Assembly (NCBI RefSeq): GCF_019200975.1
Contig: NZ_JAHTMR010000001.1
Location: 141,400 to 205,399, forward strand
Length of the DNA: 64,000 bases
DNA from: Pseudomonas sp. PD9R
GTDB lineage: Bacteria > Pseudomonadota > Gammaproteobacteria > Pseudomonadales > Pseudomonadaceae
Reading direction: 5' to 3'
The position numbers and the translations under genes were made by a program. Of this stretch, positions 47,017-56,653 are shown in pieces; position 1 is the stretch's first letter, and every line of letters starts with the position of its first letter. The notes under the pieces are model-generated. The model saw only the letters and a program-made list of their open reading frames with translations, had not been told where the DNA came from and searched no databases.

Positions 47017-47556
47017 CTATTTTTTCAGGTCTTCGGCACCCTGCAGCGGTTCGTCACCGAGTAGCAGATCCTTGTCATGGCTGACCAGTTCCTCTTCGAA
47101 CATACGCCATACGTGATCGTCCTGAGACCCCAGCAATTCCACAAAACGACGGCCTTCAATCTTGTCGTTCAACTGGCCGATATATCGACCCTGCTCGGTT
47201 TCGCTGCGAGCGAGGATGATTTTGCGGTCTTTCTCCGGTTGGGTCGGCGAGATCAGGTTCAGCTCTATGGTTGCCGGCTGACTGTTGCCGCTCAGGCGCA
47301 GGTCGACTTCGCCGGTCACGTCATCCAGATGAACGCTGGCACGCATCAGCAGCGTCTGTGCCAGCAGTTCGCGGTCGAGGGAGCGGTTGATGCCTTTGCC
47401 GGCCTCGTAATAGTTGTCATTGACCAGGTTGTCCGGGTGGGTTACCGCGATGGTCACCATGGACAAGGTCAGGGTCACCGAGCAGGCCAGAATCCCGATG
47501 ATGATCCACGGCCAAAGGTGCTTGTACCAGGGACTTGCGGCGTTTGCTGCGGGCAT
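47017..47556 (-). CDS. ccoH: FixH/CcoH cbb3 assembly protein
   Basis: 179-aa protein with one N-terminal membrane helix (about 14-38: WPWIIIGILACSVTLTLSMV) and a periplasmic beta-sandwich-like domain (NDNYYEAGKGIN). FixH/CcoH proteins associate with the cbb3 oxidase and stabilise its assembly. It lies 11 bp after ccoG; the ATG at 47556 is used, with a longer option (MREVN) at 47571. Confidence 0.9.
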   Translation of the reverse strand: MPAANAASPWYKHLWPWIIIGILACSVTLTLSMVTIAVTHPDNLVNDNYYEAGKGINRSLDRELLAQTLLMRASVHLDDVTGEVDLRLSGNSQPATIELNLISPTQPEKDRKIILARSETEQGRYIGQLNDKIEGRRFVELLGSQDDHVWRMFEEELVSHDKDLLLGDEPLQGAEDLKK

Positions 47557-47567
47557 GTTCACTTCTC

Positions 47568-48986
47568 TCAACGATTTTGAGGGCCGATGAATCGGCTCTT
47601 GGCTTCAACGCGGACGCTGTCGTCATCGGCATCCTTGAGGATGAATTTCACCTCGTTGGTGCTCGATGGCAGTTTTTCCGGCGCAACGGACAATTCGACT
47701 GGCTGGCTGACGATATCGCCGGCCGCGACCTTGATCTCGCGTCGGCCTTGCAACTTGAGGTCCGGCAAGCCAGCAGCTTCCAGCACATAGGTGTGATCGC
47801 GCTGATCCTTGTTCATGATTTTCAGGCTGTAGACGTTTTCAATCCGGCCTTCGGCATTCTCGCGGTACAGCACGCGGTCCTTGCTGACATCGAAGCCAAC
47901 CAGCGAGCGCATGAAGAACGCAGTCGCCAGCAGCGCGATCATGGCCAACAGCACCACGGCATAGCCAATCAGGCGCGGACGCAGTTTATTGGTTTTTTGC
48001 CCCGACAGGTTGTGCTCGGTGGTATAGCTGATCAGCCCGCGCGGGTACTCCATTTTGTCCATGATGCTGTCGCAGGCATCGATGCAGGCAGCACAACCGA
48101 TGCACTCGATTTGCAGGCCGTCGCGGATGTCGATACCGGTCGGGCAGACCTGGACGCACATGGTGCAGTCGATGCAATCGCCCAGGCCCTGAGCTTTGTA
48201 ATCGACGCCTTTTTTGCGCGGGCCACGACCTTCGCCACGGCGCGGGTCGTAGGAAACGATCAGTGTGTCCTTGTCGAACATCACGCTCTGGAAACGTGCG
48301 TACGGGCACATGTAAATGCACACTTGTTCGCGCAGCCAACCAGCGTTGCCGTAAGTGGCGAGGGTGAAAAAACCGACCCAGAAATACGACCAGCCATCAG
48401 CTTCGCCAGTGAAGAAGTCGATCACCAGTTCGCGAATGGGCGAGAAGTAGCCGACAAAGGTCATGCCGGTTATGAAACCGATCAACAGCCACATGGCGTG
48501 CTTGCTGAATTTGCGCAGGAACTTGTTGGCGCTCATGGGCGCCTTGTCGAGCTTGATGCGCTGGTTACGGTCGCCTTCAGTAACCTTTTCGCACCACATG
48601 AAAATCCAGGTCCAGACGCTCTGTGGGCACGTATAGCCGCACCAGACCCGACCGGCATAGACCGTGATGAAGAACAGGCCGAAGGCGCTGATGATCAGGA
48701 TGCCCGAGAGCAGGATGAAATCCTGTGGCCAGAAGGTCGCGCCGAATATGAAGAACTTGCGCTCCGGCAGGTTCCACCAGACGGCCTGGTGGCCTGCCCA
48801 GTTCAACCAGACCGTACCGAAATACAACAGAAACAAAAAGGCGCCGCCCAGCATTCGCAGATTGCGAAACAGACCGGTGAAGGCACGGGTGTAGATCTTT
48901 TCTCGAGAGGCGTAGAGGTCGACGCTGTTGTTCGCGTTTTTGTTGGGCGGGGTGACGTCGTGTACCGGAATCTGGTTGCTCATCAT
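47568..48986 (-). CDS. ccoG: CcoG, ferredoxin-like cbb3 assembly protein
   Basis: 472-aa membrane iron-sulfur protein that reduces copper during cbb3 biogenesis. Five or so membrane helices, NapH-like CGYTCPQSVW and CIYMCPYARFQ, then two 4Fe-4S motifs CIDCTMCVQVCP and CIGCAACIDAC, and a C-terminal periplasmic Ig-like domain. First gene of the ccoGHI group; an Anr-like site lies about 150 bp upstream. Confidence 0.95.
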   Translation of the reverse strand: MMSNQIPVHDVTPPNKNANNSVDLYASREKIYTRAFTGLFRNLRMLGGAFLFLLYFGTVWLNWAGHQAVWWNLPERKFFIFGATFWPQDFILLSGILIISAFGLFFITVYAGRVWCGYTCPQSVWTWIFMWCEKVTEGDRNQRIKLDKAPMSANKFLRKFSKHAMWLLIGFITGMTFVGYFSPIRELVIDFFTGEADGWSYFWVGFFTLATYGNAGWLREQVCIYMCPYARFQSVMFDKDTLIVSYDPRRGEGRGPRKKGVDYKAQGLGDCIDCTMCVQVCPTGIDIRDGLQIECIGCAACIDACDSIMDKMEYPRGLISYTTEHNLSGQKTNKLRPRLIGYAVVLLAMIALLATAFFMRSLVGFDVSKDRVLYRENAEGRIENVYSLKIMNKDQRDHTYVLEAAGLPDLKLQGRREIKVAAGDIVSQPVELSVAPEKLPSSTNEVKFILKDADDDSVRVEAKSRFIGPQNR

Positions 48987-49134
48987 TGCATCCCACGGCA
49001 GTGGAAAAATGCCCCGGTCAGTACATGCCGACCACGGTCAAAAAGAGGTGTTGCAGTGGCGCAATGATACGCCTGTCGCTCTAGCCCAAGGGTGCGACCT
49101 TTGGTCACGTTGGGAGAAATTAATCGATGGTGTA

Positions 49135-49148
49135 ATGACTTGAATCAA
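49135..49148. promoter_or_regulatory. Anr-like site upstream of ccoG
   Basis: Minus strand TTGATTCAAGTCAT: one perfect half and a weaker second half, about 150 bp before ccoG. Confidence 0.4.
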
Positions 49149-49189
49149 TTGACTCGTGAATTATGGACGGTTTTGTGAGGGCAGTGAGC

Positions 49190-49600
49190 TCATTCGTCCC
49201 ATGGGTTGATCAATGCGACGCCGCTGGATTGAAAATCGCTGGTGTTACGGGTCACCACCGTGAGCCCATGAACCAGAGCGGTGGCGGCGATCAGGGCGTC
49301 ACTTTCGTTGGCGCGGTCTGGAACATGCAGACTGGCGCAGCGTAGCGCCACGGCGGCATCGACCGGCAGGATTCTGGCATCGAAGGCCGGTAGGACGTGG
49401 CGCTTGAGCCAGGTCCGCAATACCTTTCCCTGGGTTGGATCTCGACGCTCCATTTGCAGAACGCCTGTCTCCAGTTCCTTCAGGGTGATGGCCGAAATAA
49501 ACATGCGTGGAGCGATGACACTTTTGGCCCAGGCGACCACATTGGCGTCAGCCTGGGGTTTGCGCAGTTCAGAAATCACATTGGTGTCGAGTAGATACAT
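49190..49600 (-). CDS. vapC: VapC-family PIN-domain toxin
   Basis: 136-aa PIN ribonuclease. Acidic active-site residues are recognisable: MYLLDTNVISEL (Asp5), LKELETG, NESDALIAATA and VTRNTSDF. Such toxins cleave tRNA or rRNA when not bound by their antitoxin. Its ATG overlaps the antitoxin stop (TGATG). The pair is inserted between ccoG and the first oxidase operon. Confidence 0.9.
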   Translation of the reverse strand: MYLLDTNVISELRKPQADANVVAWAKSVIAPRMFISAITLKELETGVLQMERRDPTQGKVLRTWLKRHVLPAFDARILPVDAAVALRCASLHVPDRANESDALIAATALVHGLTVVTRNTSDFQSSGVALINPWDE

Positions 49601-49854
49601 CAGGACAGGTCCACGGGGCGATGAGTGATCACGGCGCGCTCGGTTTCGAACTCGATGTCTGCCGCTTCCGGCATCACCAGCAGGTCGACGATGTCGGCGT
49701 TGATGCCAGTCAGTTTTTGGTACTCCTCAATGCTTAGCAGTACGTGAGCAGGCTTGCCACGATCGGTGATGAAAACCGGCCCCTGACGCGTGGCTTTTTT
49801 GGCACCACTTGTGTCCTGGTTGAATTCGCGGCTGGAAATGGTGGTGATGGCCAT
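49600..49854 (-). CDS. Phd/YefM-family antitoxin
   Basis: 84-aa antitoxin. The N-terminal DNA-binding domain (MAITTISSREFNQDTSGAKK then GPVFITDRGKPAHVLLSIEEY) is of the Phd/YefM type, and the C-terminal tail (EAADIEFETERAVITHRP) would cap the toxin. AAGGAGG precedes the ATG. It overlaps vapC by one base and probably autoregulates. Confidence 0.9.
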   Translation of the reverse strand: MAITTISSREFNQDTSGAKKATRQGPVFITDRGKPAHVLLSIEEYQKLTGINADIVDLLVMPEAADIEFETERAVITHRPVDLS

Positions 49855-49951
49855 CTTGGTCAGGCCTCCTTGAAATGCCAATGTAGAAACGTTACTACTT
49901 GGCTTGCTTTTCGGCAACCTGACTATAGGAACAAGGGCGCACCGTCCGTCG

Positions 49952-50953
49952 TTATTTGACCGGGACCGTGTGGGTGGCAACGGGGTTGCGCCAGTCGTTA
50001 TTCGCGATGACGTTCACCGTCAGGTGCTTTCTATCGTCAGAGAAAGTGACAAACAACCAGCTTTGCTGAACCGCCGAACCACCCATGAACAACGGTATAT
50101 CGCCATAGATGTAGTTGCTCGATTCGTATTTGCCGCTTCGCTTATGGGCATTAGCGGAAAACACTGCCGTCACGGCGTAGTCCTCGATCATCTTTGTGAA
50201 CCTGAAAATCTCGGTTTCCCTGACCGGCCAGTGAAACGGCTGACTCAGGTTCAGCAGAATGATCTTCCCCTGTTCATGCGCCCGTTTCAGGTCACGCTCC
50301 AGCCAGTCGAGAGAAGCGGTGATCTCGTAGGCCGTGGTATTGATGAACGAGCCAGTGGAAAAGCTCGCGGAGTAAGTCGGGTCAATGTGCAGCTGCACCA
50401 AATGCACATCACCGTAGTCCCTGGCATAAGCCAGGCTTCCGTACCAGGTTTTCGTCCGGCCGGCAGCGCGGGTGGCGAGATCCATGTTGGCGACTTTGCC
50501 CCAGTAACGATCCTTCAGGTCGTTGATGCTTCCAGCGGCGCAACTGGCGCAACTGGCGACGTTGAAGTCGTAGTCGTGGTTGCCAAGACCGTAGTCATAG
50601 AGATTGCTCAGTTTGTTCTGCAAAATCGCGCTGATGTAGGCGCGCTCTTCGGACTGTCCTGACGCCGTCATGTTGCCGTTGATCATGACGGGTACGGCGG
50701 ATGCGCCACCTGAGTATTTGCGCAATTCGGCAATGCTTGAATACTGCGCATCGATTAACCACCTTGAGCGGTTTTCCTTGTCCGAACTCGATTCAGTTTG
50801 TCCATTTTCAGAGTTTTCACTCGAGGGGAATTTCGGTGTCGAAGCAAAGACGATGTGACTCGGCGCAGCATCAGCGGCAAATGCATGCACCAGAGGCATA
50901 CCGCAGGTGAGCATCACCAGGGTGAAAAATTTGACGCAAGTTGAAGGCTTCAT
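49952..50953 (-). CDS. Secreted metallophosphoesterase-like protein, probably degenerate
   Basis: 333-aa protein with a signal peptide (MKPSTCVKFFTLVMLTCGMP ... AFAADA). The fold signals are those of calcineurin-like phosphoesterases: VFASTPKFP, INGNMTASG, GLGNHDYDF, LLNLSQPFH and VFSANAHKRSG. Only GNHD is intact; the usual SDPQ, GDxT, H and GHxH motifs read STPK, GNMT, SQ and ANAH, so several metal ligands appear lost. It may bind a phosphorylated ligand rather than hydrolyse it. A Cys pair CASCAAG is also present. Confidence 0.7.
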   Translation of the reverse strand: MKPSTCVKFFTLVMLTCGMPLVHAFAADAAPSHIVFASTPKFPSSENSENGQTESSSDKENRSRWLIDAQYSSIAELRKYSGGASAVPVMINGNMTASGQSEERAYISAILQNKLSNLYDYGLGNHDYDFNVASCASCAAGSINDLKDRYWGKVANMDLATRAAGRTKTWYGSLAYARDYGDVHLVQLHIDPTYSASFSTGSFINTTAYEITASLDWLERDLKRAHEQGKIILLNLSQPFHWPVRETEIFRFTKMIEDYAVTAVFSANAHKRSGKYESSNYIYGDIPLFMGGSAVQQSWLFVTFSDDRKHLTVNVIANNDWRNPVATHTVPVK

Positions 50954-51105
50954 AGAAATCCATTTCTATTGATAAAAGGTAGGTATGTGCAGCGACAGCC
51001 CTGACTGTATGTCAGTCGTTTTTGGCGGGGCAAGTGACGAGGGAAGCAGGATTGAAAGGCCATGTTTCCTGGCCGCTATTTTCGAACACTCTGCGAGCTG
51101 AAACC

Positions 51106-51145
51106 AAAACGGCCCCGCCAATTCTCATTGGCGGGGCCGTTTTTT
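51106..51145. terminator. Terminator of the ccoNOQP-1 operon
   Basis: AAAACGGCCCCGCCAAT / ATTGGCGGGGCCGTTTT with a 4-nt loop, a very stable hairpin 20 bp after ccoP1. Confidence 0.9.
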
Positions 51146-51164
51146 ATTGCATCAAGCGCTTGCC

Positions 51165-52148
51165 TTACTGGGCGTCCGCCACTGGAGCCTTCTCACCGTG
51201 AGACAGGCTGTAGACGTAAGCGGCCAGCAGGTGAACCTTGTCGTTGCCCTGCATTTGCTCTTGGGCAGGCATCTGGCCCTGACGGCCGTAACGGATGGTC
51301 TGCTGCAGTTGAGCGAAGCTCGAACCGTAGATGAACGCGGCAGGGTGGGTCAGGTTAGGTGCGCCCATCGCCGGGGTGCCTTTGCCTTCTGGACCGTGGC
51401 AAGCCACGCAGTTGGCGGCGAACAGTTTCTGTCCTGCAACCGGGTCAGCCTTGGTGCCTTCCGGTAGCTTGCGACCGTCGAGGTTGGTCACCACGAATGC
51501 AGCAACGTCAGCAACACCTTGCTCGCCGATCACTTCAGCCCACGCCGGCATGACCGCATGACGGCCGCCCATGATAGTGGTCTTGATGGTTTCCGGCTCG
51601 CCGCCCCAGCGCCAGTCGGCGTCGGTCAGGTTAGGGAAACCATAAGCGCCTTTGGCGTCGGAACCGTGGCAAACCGAGCAGTTGGAGGCGAACAGGCGGC
51701 CACCCATCTTCAGGGCTTGCGGGTCCTTGGCGACCTCTTCAATTGGCATGGAAGCGAATTTGGCGAAGATCGGGCCGAACTTGGCGTCCGACTTGGCCAT
51801 TTCCTTTTCCCACTCGTGAACGCCGGTCCAGCCAGTCTGGCCGTTGGCGAACGCGGTCTGCTTCTCGTTATCGAGGTAGTTGTAACCCGGCAGCAGGCCT
51901 TTCCAGTTGCCCAGGCCCGGGTACAGCACCAGGTAGCCCAGGGCGAAAATGATGGTGCCCACGAACAGCATGAACCACCATTTCGGCAGCGGGTTGTCGT
52001 ACTCCTCGATCCCGTCGAAGGAATGTCCAACCGTCTCTTCGGTAGACTCGCTGCGCTGGCCCTTGCGGGTCGACAGCAGCAGCCAGGTCAGGGAAAAGAT
52101 CGTACCGAGACTGAGGACTGTGACGTACAGACTCCAGAATGTAGTCAT
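51165..52148 (-). CDS. ccoP1: cbb3 oxidase diheme subunit CcoP, set 1
   Basis: 327-aa membrane-anchored c-type cytochrome. Two N-terminal membrane helices are followed by two heme sites, CSVCH (about 157) and CVACH (about 248), with Met ligands. It passes electrons to the catalytic subunit. Last gene of the first oxidase operon; its ATG overlaps the ccoQ1 stop (4 nt). Confidence 0.95.
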   Translation of the reverse strand: MTTFWSLYVTVLSLGTIFSLTWLLLSTRKGQRSESTEETVGHSFDGIEEYDNPLPKWWFMLFVGTIIFALGYLVLYPGLGNWKGLLPGYNYLDNEKQTAFANGQTGWTGVHEWEKEMAKSDAKFGPIFAKFASMPIEEVAKDPQALKMGGRLFASNCSVCHGSDAKGAYGFPNLTDADWRWGGEPETIKTTIMGGRHAVMPAWAEVIGEQGVADVAAFVVTNLDGRKLPEGTKADPVAGQKLFAANCVACHGPEGKGTPAMGAPNLTHPAAFIYGSSFAQLQQTIRYGRQGQMPAQEQMQGNDKVHLLAAYVYSLSHGEKAPVADAQ

Positions 52149-52330
52149 TCTTTGTTACTCCTAGAAGCTTGCTCGACGTGCTTGATGGCTTCGGGATCAT
52201 CCGCGAAAGGCAGCAAGGTCGCGTCTTCAAACTCCGACTTGCGCTTGGGGCTGAATACCCACAACGCCAGACCGATGAAGGCCACCATCACAACAACGGT
52301 GCCCAGGCCACGAATCATCCCGATATCCAT
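52145..52330 (-). CDS. ccoQ1: cbb3 oxidase subunit CcoQ, set 1
   Basis: 61-aa one-helix membrane protein ([20 protein letters not shown]) with a short charged tail; stabilises the oxidase. Lies between ccoO1 (5 bp) and ccoP1 (overlap). Confidence 0.9.
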   Translation of the reverse strand: MDIGMIRGLGTVVVMVAFIGLALWVFSPKRKSEFEDATLLPFADDPEAIKHVEQASRSNKE

Positions 52331-52335
52331 CTAGA

Positions 52336-52944
52336 TCACCGTTTGCTTTTGATGATGGTGCCCAGGCCTTGCAGATAGGCCACCAGCGCGTCCATTTCGG
52401 TTTTGCCCTTTACCGCATCTTTTGCACCGGCAATGTCTTCGTCGGTGTAAGGGACGCCGAGCGTTCGCAAGACTTCCATTTTCTTCGCGGTGTCTTTGCC
52501 GTCGAGCTTGTTTTCCACGAGGAACGGGTAGGCCGGCATTTTCGACTCAGGCACTACGTTGCGCGGGTTGTACAAGTGCGCACGCTGCCAGTCATCGGAG
52601 TAACGACCGCCGACACGGGCCAGGTCCGGACCAGTACGCTTGGAACCCCACAGGAACGGGTGATCCCAGACGCTTTCACCGGCAACCGAGTAGTGGCCGT
52701 AACGTTCGGTTTCTGCGCGGAACGGGCGGATCATCTGCGAGTGGCAGCCGACACAACCGTTGGCGATGAAAATGTCGCGTCCTTCCAGTTCAAGGGCAGG
52801 GCGAGGCTTCATGCCTTCGACCGGCTTGTTGGTGACGTCCTGGAAAAACAGCGGAACGATCTGGGTCAGGCCGCCGACGCTGACGGCGATAACCATGAAG
52901 AAGGCCAGCAGGCCAATATTCTTCTCGACTGCTTCATGCTTCAT
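52336..52944 (-). CDS. ccoO1: cbb3 oxidase monoheme subunit CcoO, set 1
   Basis: 202-aa membrane-anchored cytochrome c with one heme site ([12 protein letters not shown]) after an N-terminal helix. Takes electrons from the CcoP side towards CcoN. Its start overlaps the ccoN1 stop by one base, so the two are co-translated. Confidence 0.95.
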   Translation of the reverse strand: MKHEAVEKNIGLLAFFMVIAVSVGGLTQIVPLFFQDVTNKPVEGMKPRPALELEGRDIFIANGCVGCHSQMIRPFRAETERYGHYSVAGESVWDHPFLWGSKRTGPDLARVGGRYSDDWQRAHLYNPRNVVPESKMPAYPFLVENKLDGKDTAKKMEVLRTLGVPYTDEDIAGAKDAVKGKTEMDALVAYLQGLGTIIKSKR

Positions 52945-54386
52945 CAGTGAGCTCCAACTACAGCAATCTGTTCGGCGGCTTCAGCTTCAGCCGGGTTCGA
53001 GGCGCGTACGGTACGGAATACGTTGTAGGCCATGAACAGCATGCCGCTGGCGAAGAACGCACCACCCAGTGCGCGAACGATGAAACCAGGATGGCTGGCT
53101 TGCAGCGCTTCAACGAACGAGTAGGTGAGGGTGCCGTCATCGTTGATTGCACGCCACATCAGGCCCTGGGTGATGCCGTTGACCCACATCGAAGCGATGT
53201 ACAGAACGGTACCGATGGTCGCGAGCCAGAAGTGCGTGTTGATCAGGCCGACGCTGTGCATCTGCGCACGACCGAACAGTTTCGGGATCATGTGGTAGAT
53301 CGCGCCGATCGAGATCATCGCTACCCAGCCCAAGGCACCGGCGTGTACGTGGCCAATGGTCCAGTCGGTGTAGTGAGACAGCGAGTTCACAGTCTTGATG
53401 GCCATCATCGGGCCTTCGAAGGTCGACATGCCGTAGAACGCCAGGGACACGACCAGGAAGCGCAGGATCGGGTCGGTGCGCAGCTTATGCCAGGCGCCCG
53501 ACAGGGTCATCATGCCGTTGATCATGCCGCCCCAGCTCGGAGCCAGCAGGATGATCGACATCGCCATGCCCAGGGACTGAGCCCAATCCGGCAGAGCGGT
53601 GTAGTGCAAGTGGTGCGGACCGGCCCAGATGTACAGGGTGATCAGCGCCCAGAAGTGCACGATGGACAGGCGATAGGAGTAGATCGGACGCTCGGCCTGT
53701 TTAGGCACGAAGTAGTACATCATCCCCAGGAAGCCGGTGGTCAGGAAAAAACCTACGGCGTTGTGGCCGTACCACCACTGGATCATCGCGTCCGTCGCAC
53801 CTGAGTAAGCCGAGTACGACTTGAAGAAGCTGACTGGCAGGGACGCGTGGTTGACGATGTGCAGCATCGCCGTCACGACAATGAAGGCACCGTAGAACCA
53901 GTTACCGACATAGATGTGCTTGGTCTTGCGCTTGACGATGGTGCCGAAGAACACCAGACCGTAAGTGACCCAGACAATGGCCAGCAGAATAGCCAGCGGC
54001 CATTCCAGCTCAGCGTATTCCTTGGTGGTGGTGTAACCCAGCGGCAAGGTAACGATGGCGCCGATGATCACCGCTTGCCAACCCCAGAAGTGGAAGGCCG
54101 CGAGGCTATCGGAAATCAGTCGCGTTTGGCAGGTTCGCTGCACGACGTAATAAGAAGTGGCAAACAGTGCACATCCACCGAAGGCGAAAATCACCAGGTT
54201 GGTGTGCAACGGGCGCAGGCGTCCAAAAGTCGTCCACGGCAGACCGAGATTCAATTCCGGCCATACGAGCTGTGAGGCGATGAAGACACCGAGCCCCATG
54301 CCAAGGATCCCCCAGACCACCGTCATGATGGCGAACTGGCGGACTACCTTATAGTTATAAGCAGTCGGACTGATTGCTGTGCTCAT
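52944..54386 (-). CDS. ccoN1: cbb3 oxidase catalytic subunit CcoN, set 1
   Basis: 480-aa heme-copper oxidase subunit I with about twelve membrane helices and the low-spin heme b and heme b3-CuB histidines (for example [12 protein letters not shown] and [13 protein letters not shown]). The start at 54386 ([15 protein letters not shown]) aligns with set 2; an upstream frame extension is a shadow. Reduces oxygen to water with high affinity and pumps protons. Confidence 0.96.
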   Translation of the reverse strand: MSTAISPTAYNYKVVRQFAIMTVVWGILGMGLGVFIASQLVWPELNLGLPWTTFGRLRPLHTNLVIFAFGGCALFATSYYVVQRTCQTRLISDSLAAFHFWGWQAVIIGAIVTLPLGYTTTKEYAELEWPLAILLAIVWVTYGLVFFGTIVKRKTKHIYVGNWFYGAFIVVTAMLHIVNHASLPVSFFKSYSAYSGATDAMIQWWYGHNAVGFFLTTGFLGMMYYFVPKQAERPIYSYRLSIVHFWALITLYIWAGPHHLHYTALPDWAQSLGMAMSIILLAPSWGGMINGMMTLSGAWHKLRTDPILRFLVVSLAFYGMSTFEGPMMAIKTVNSLSHYTDWTIGHVHAGALGWVAMISIGAIYHMIPKLFGRAQMHSVGLINTHFWLATIGTVLYIASMWVNGITQGLMWRAINDDGTLTYSFVEALQASHPGFIVRALGGAFFASGMLFMAYNVFRTVRASNPAEAEAAEQIAVVGAH

Positions 54387-54471
54387 TCTAAGGTTCCACG
54401 GTTTGGGTGTTTTATTAGGATTAAAAATCGGCCGCAAGTATGGAGAAAGCAGGGGGTCATTGCAACGCGCC

Positions 54472-54485
54472 ATGACCTGGGTCAA
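54472..54485. promoter_or_regulatory. Anr-like site upstream of ccoN1
   Basis: Minus strand TTGACCCAGGTCAT, a weaker FNR-type palindrome about 90 bp before ccoN1. In P. aeruginosa the first set is less Anr-dependent, which would fit a weak site. Confidence 0.35.
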
Positions 54486-54828
54486 TGCTTTCAAATGCTG
54501 ATTCTGCGGCCTTTCCATGCGCCGCGTAAGGACAAAACTGCCTACTGGCAAAATGTCCCGGCGGACTAAAAAGGCGAGGGGTTCAGGTCGGATGTAACGG
54601 GGTGTGTTTAAACGCAACGATCGGGTGACGGATGGCAATTGGCGCGACAGCCGGTATCTACCAGCCTTTGCGGCTTGTCATCGAGCAGATTCGTCGCACA
54701 CATCGGTTAGGGTCGACCTGGAACCGGTACTTGCCAGTCCGCATCGGGGGAAGCTTAGACCCGAATCTGGCGAACCGAAAGGAAGACTGAATGAGGGTGC
54801 GACAATGGGTCGCAAAGGGGCAGAAAGT

Positions 54829-54852
54829 TGCCGCATTCGGGAGAATGCGGCA
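54829..54852 (-). terminator. Hairpin after ccoP2
   Basis: TGCCGCATTC / GAATGCGGCA, 10-bp perfect stem with a 4-nt loop just past the ccoP2 stop; the T-tract is weak. Confidence 0.55.
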
Positions 54853-54868
54853 CTAGAGCGGTCTGCTA

Positions 54869-55822
54869 TTACTCGGCTTGGCCTTCGGCCTGCAAACGCT
54901 CGGCGCGGGCAGCGTGAGACAGGCTGTACACATACGCGGCCAGCAGTTGCACCTTATCGTTGCCGAGCAGTTCGTTCTGCGCCGGCATATGGCCCTGGCG
55001 GCCATGACGAATCGTTTGTTGCAGTTGCGCCAGGCTTGTACCGTAAATAAAACCGGCCGGGTGCGTCAGGTTCGGCGCACCCATGGCTTCAGTGCCTTGG
55101 CCGTTTGCCCCATGACAGGCTACGCAGGTGGTGCTGAACGCTTGCTGTCCGGCCTGCAGGTCGGCGCCGCTGTCGGCCGGCAATGGCAGGCCGGCGAGTT
55201 CATGACGCACAAAAGCCGCAACGTTTTTCACACCGTTCTCGCCGAGGATTTCACCCCAGGCCGGCATCGCCGCCATGCGCCCGCCCATGATCGTGGTCTT
55301 GATGGTTTCGGCGCTACCGCCCCAGCGCCAGTCGCTGTCCGCCAGATTAGGGAAACCGAATGCGCCTTTGGCGTCCGAGCCGTGGCACACCGAACAATTG
55401 GAGGCGAACAGGCGGCCGCCCATTTTCAGCGCCTGCGGATCTTTGGCGACTTCTTCCACCGTCATTGCAGCGAATTTGGCAAAGATCGGCCCGAACCTGG
55501 CGTCAGCCTTGTCCATCTCCTTTTCCCACTCGTGCACGCCGGTCCAGCCGTTTTTGTAGCCGGGGAGGATGCCTTTCCAGTTGCCAAGGCCGGGATAAAG
55601 GATCAGATAACCGATGGCAAATACCAACGTGCCGGCGAACAACATGAACCACCACTGTGGCAGCGGGTTGTCGTATTCCTCGATGCCATCGAAGCTGTGG
55701 CCCATGGTCTGGTCGACGCTGCCCTTGGTTTCGCCCTTGCGCGTGCCGACCAGCAGCCAGGTCAGGCCGATCAGGCTGCCGATGGTCAGGACGCAAATCC
55801 ACGTACTCCAGAAGGTGGTCAT
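54869..55822 (-). CDS. ccoP2: cbb3 oxidase diheme subunit CcoP, set 2
   Basis: 317-aa homologue of CcoP1 with the same two N-terminal helices and heme sites [13 protein letters not shown] and [14 protein letters not shown] short internal segment after PGYK (about residue 90) is missing relative to set 1, where [20 protein letters not shown] lies. The tail [13 protein letters not shown] also differs. Last gene of the second operon. Confidence 0.95.
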   Translation of the reverse strand: MTTFWSTWICVLTIGSLIGLTWLLVGTRKGETKGSVDQTMGHSFDGIEEYDNPLPQWWFMLFAGTLVFAIGYLILYPGLGNWKGILPGYKNGWTGVHEWEKEMDKADARFGPIFAKFAAMTVEEVAKDPQALKMGGRLFASNCSVCHGSDAKGAFGFPNLADSDWRWGGSAETIKTTIMGGRMAAMPAWGEILGENGVKNVAAFVRHELAGLPLPADSGADLQAGQQAFSTTCVACHGANGQGTEAMGAPNLTHPAGFIYGTSLAQLQQTIRHGRQGHMPAQNELLGNDKVQLLAAYVYSLSHAARAERLQAEGQAE

Positions 55823-56031
55823 GGCCGGGTACTCCTTGTTACAGGTTCTTCGGTGATATCGGGTTGTGGCTCATCGGCGAACGGCAGCATTCGCGCTTCG
55901 GCGAATTCCTGATTGCGCTTGCTGTTGAACACCCACAGGGTCAGGCCGACGAAGGCCACGAACACCACGACCGTGCCCAGGCCACGGATCATCCCACTGC
56001 TCATTTCGTTCTCAATAAAAGACATGGGCAT
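55819..56031 (-). CDS. ccoQ2: cbb3 oxidase subunit CcoQ, set 2
   Basis: Up to 70 aa; one membrane helix [21 protein letters not shown] kept the ATG at 56031 because AGAGGTGA precedes it; ATGs at 56025 and 56004 (MSSGMIRG) are in frame and the last would match the set 1 length. Overlaps ccoP2 by 4 nt. Confidence 0.85.
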   Translation of the reverse strand: MPMSFIENEMSSGMIRGLGTVVVFVAFVGLTLWVFNSKRNQEFAEARMLPFADEPQPDITEEPVTRSTRP

Positions 56032-56034
56032 GGC

Positions 56035-56643
56035 TCACCTCTTGCTCTTGATGGCAGTGCCCAGCACTTGCAGATAGGCGACCAGCGCGTCCATTTCAGA
56101 CTTGCCCTTGAGCGACTCGACACTGCCAGCAATATCCTCGTCGGTGTACGGCACGCCCAAGGTGCGCATGGCGCGGAGCTTGGTTTCGGTGTGGCTGCTG
56201 TCGAGCGCGTTGGCCACCAGCCACGGGTAGGCGGGCATTTTCGATTCCGGCACCACGTTGCGCGGGTTGTACAAGTGCGCGCGGTGCCAGTCATCCGAGT
56301 AGCGCGCGCCGACCCGCGCCAGGTCCGGCCCGGTACGTTTCGACCCCCACAGGAACGGGTGATCCCAGACGCTTTCACCGGCCACCGAGTAGTGGCCGTA
56401 GCGTTCGGTCTCGGCGCGAAACGGGCGGATCATCTGCGAGTGGCAACCGACACAGCCTTCGCGGATGTAAATATCGCGACCTTCCAGTTGCAATGCGGTG
56501 TAGGGCTTCATGCCTTCCACCGGTTTATTGGTCACGTCCTGAAAGAACAGCGGGACGATCTGGGTCAGCCCGCCGATGCTCACGGACAGGACCATCAGCA
56601 ACAGCAGCAGACCGACGTTTTTCTCGATTGTTTCGTGTTTCAT
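56035..56643 (-). CDS. ccoO2: cbb3 oxidase monoheme subunit CcoO, set 2
   Basis: 202-aa cytochrome c subunit with one [12 protein letters not shown] heme site; nearly identical to CcoO1 in the central region and differing mostly at the N-terminal helix and near residues 140-175. Lies 10 bp after ccoN2. Confidence 0.95.
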   Translation of the reverse strand: MKHETIEKNVGLLLLLMVLSVSIGGLTQIVPLFFQDVTNKPVEGMKPYTALQLEGRDIYIREGCVGCHSQMIRPFRAETERYGHYSVAGESVWDHPFLWGSKRTGPDLARVGARYSDDWHRAHLYNPRNVVPESKMPAYPWLVANALDSSHTETKLRAMRTLGVPYTDEDIAGSVESLKGKSEMDALVAYLQVLGTAIKSKR

Positions 56644-56653
56644 GGCGGACTCC

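Larger units (their letters stand above)
54387..54868. other. Intergenic region between the two cco operons
   Basis: 482 bases. It holds the ccoN1 promoter region with an Anr-like site at 54472 and a perfect hairpin at 54829 after ccoP2. No gene is supported; plus-strand frames here are shadows. Confidence 0.6.
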
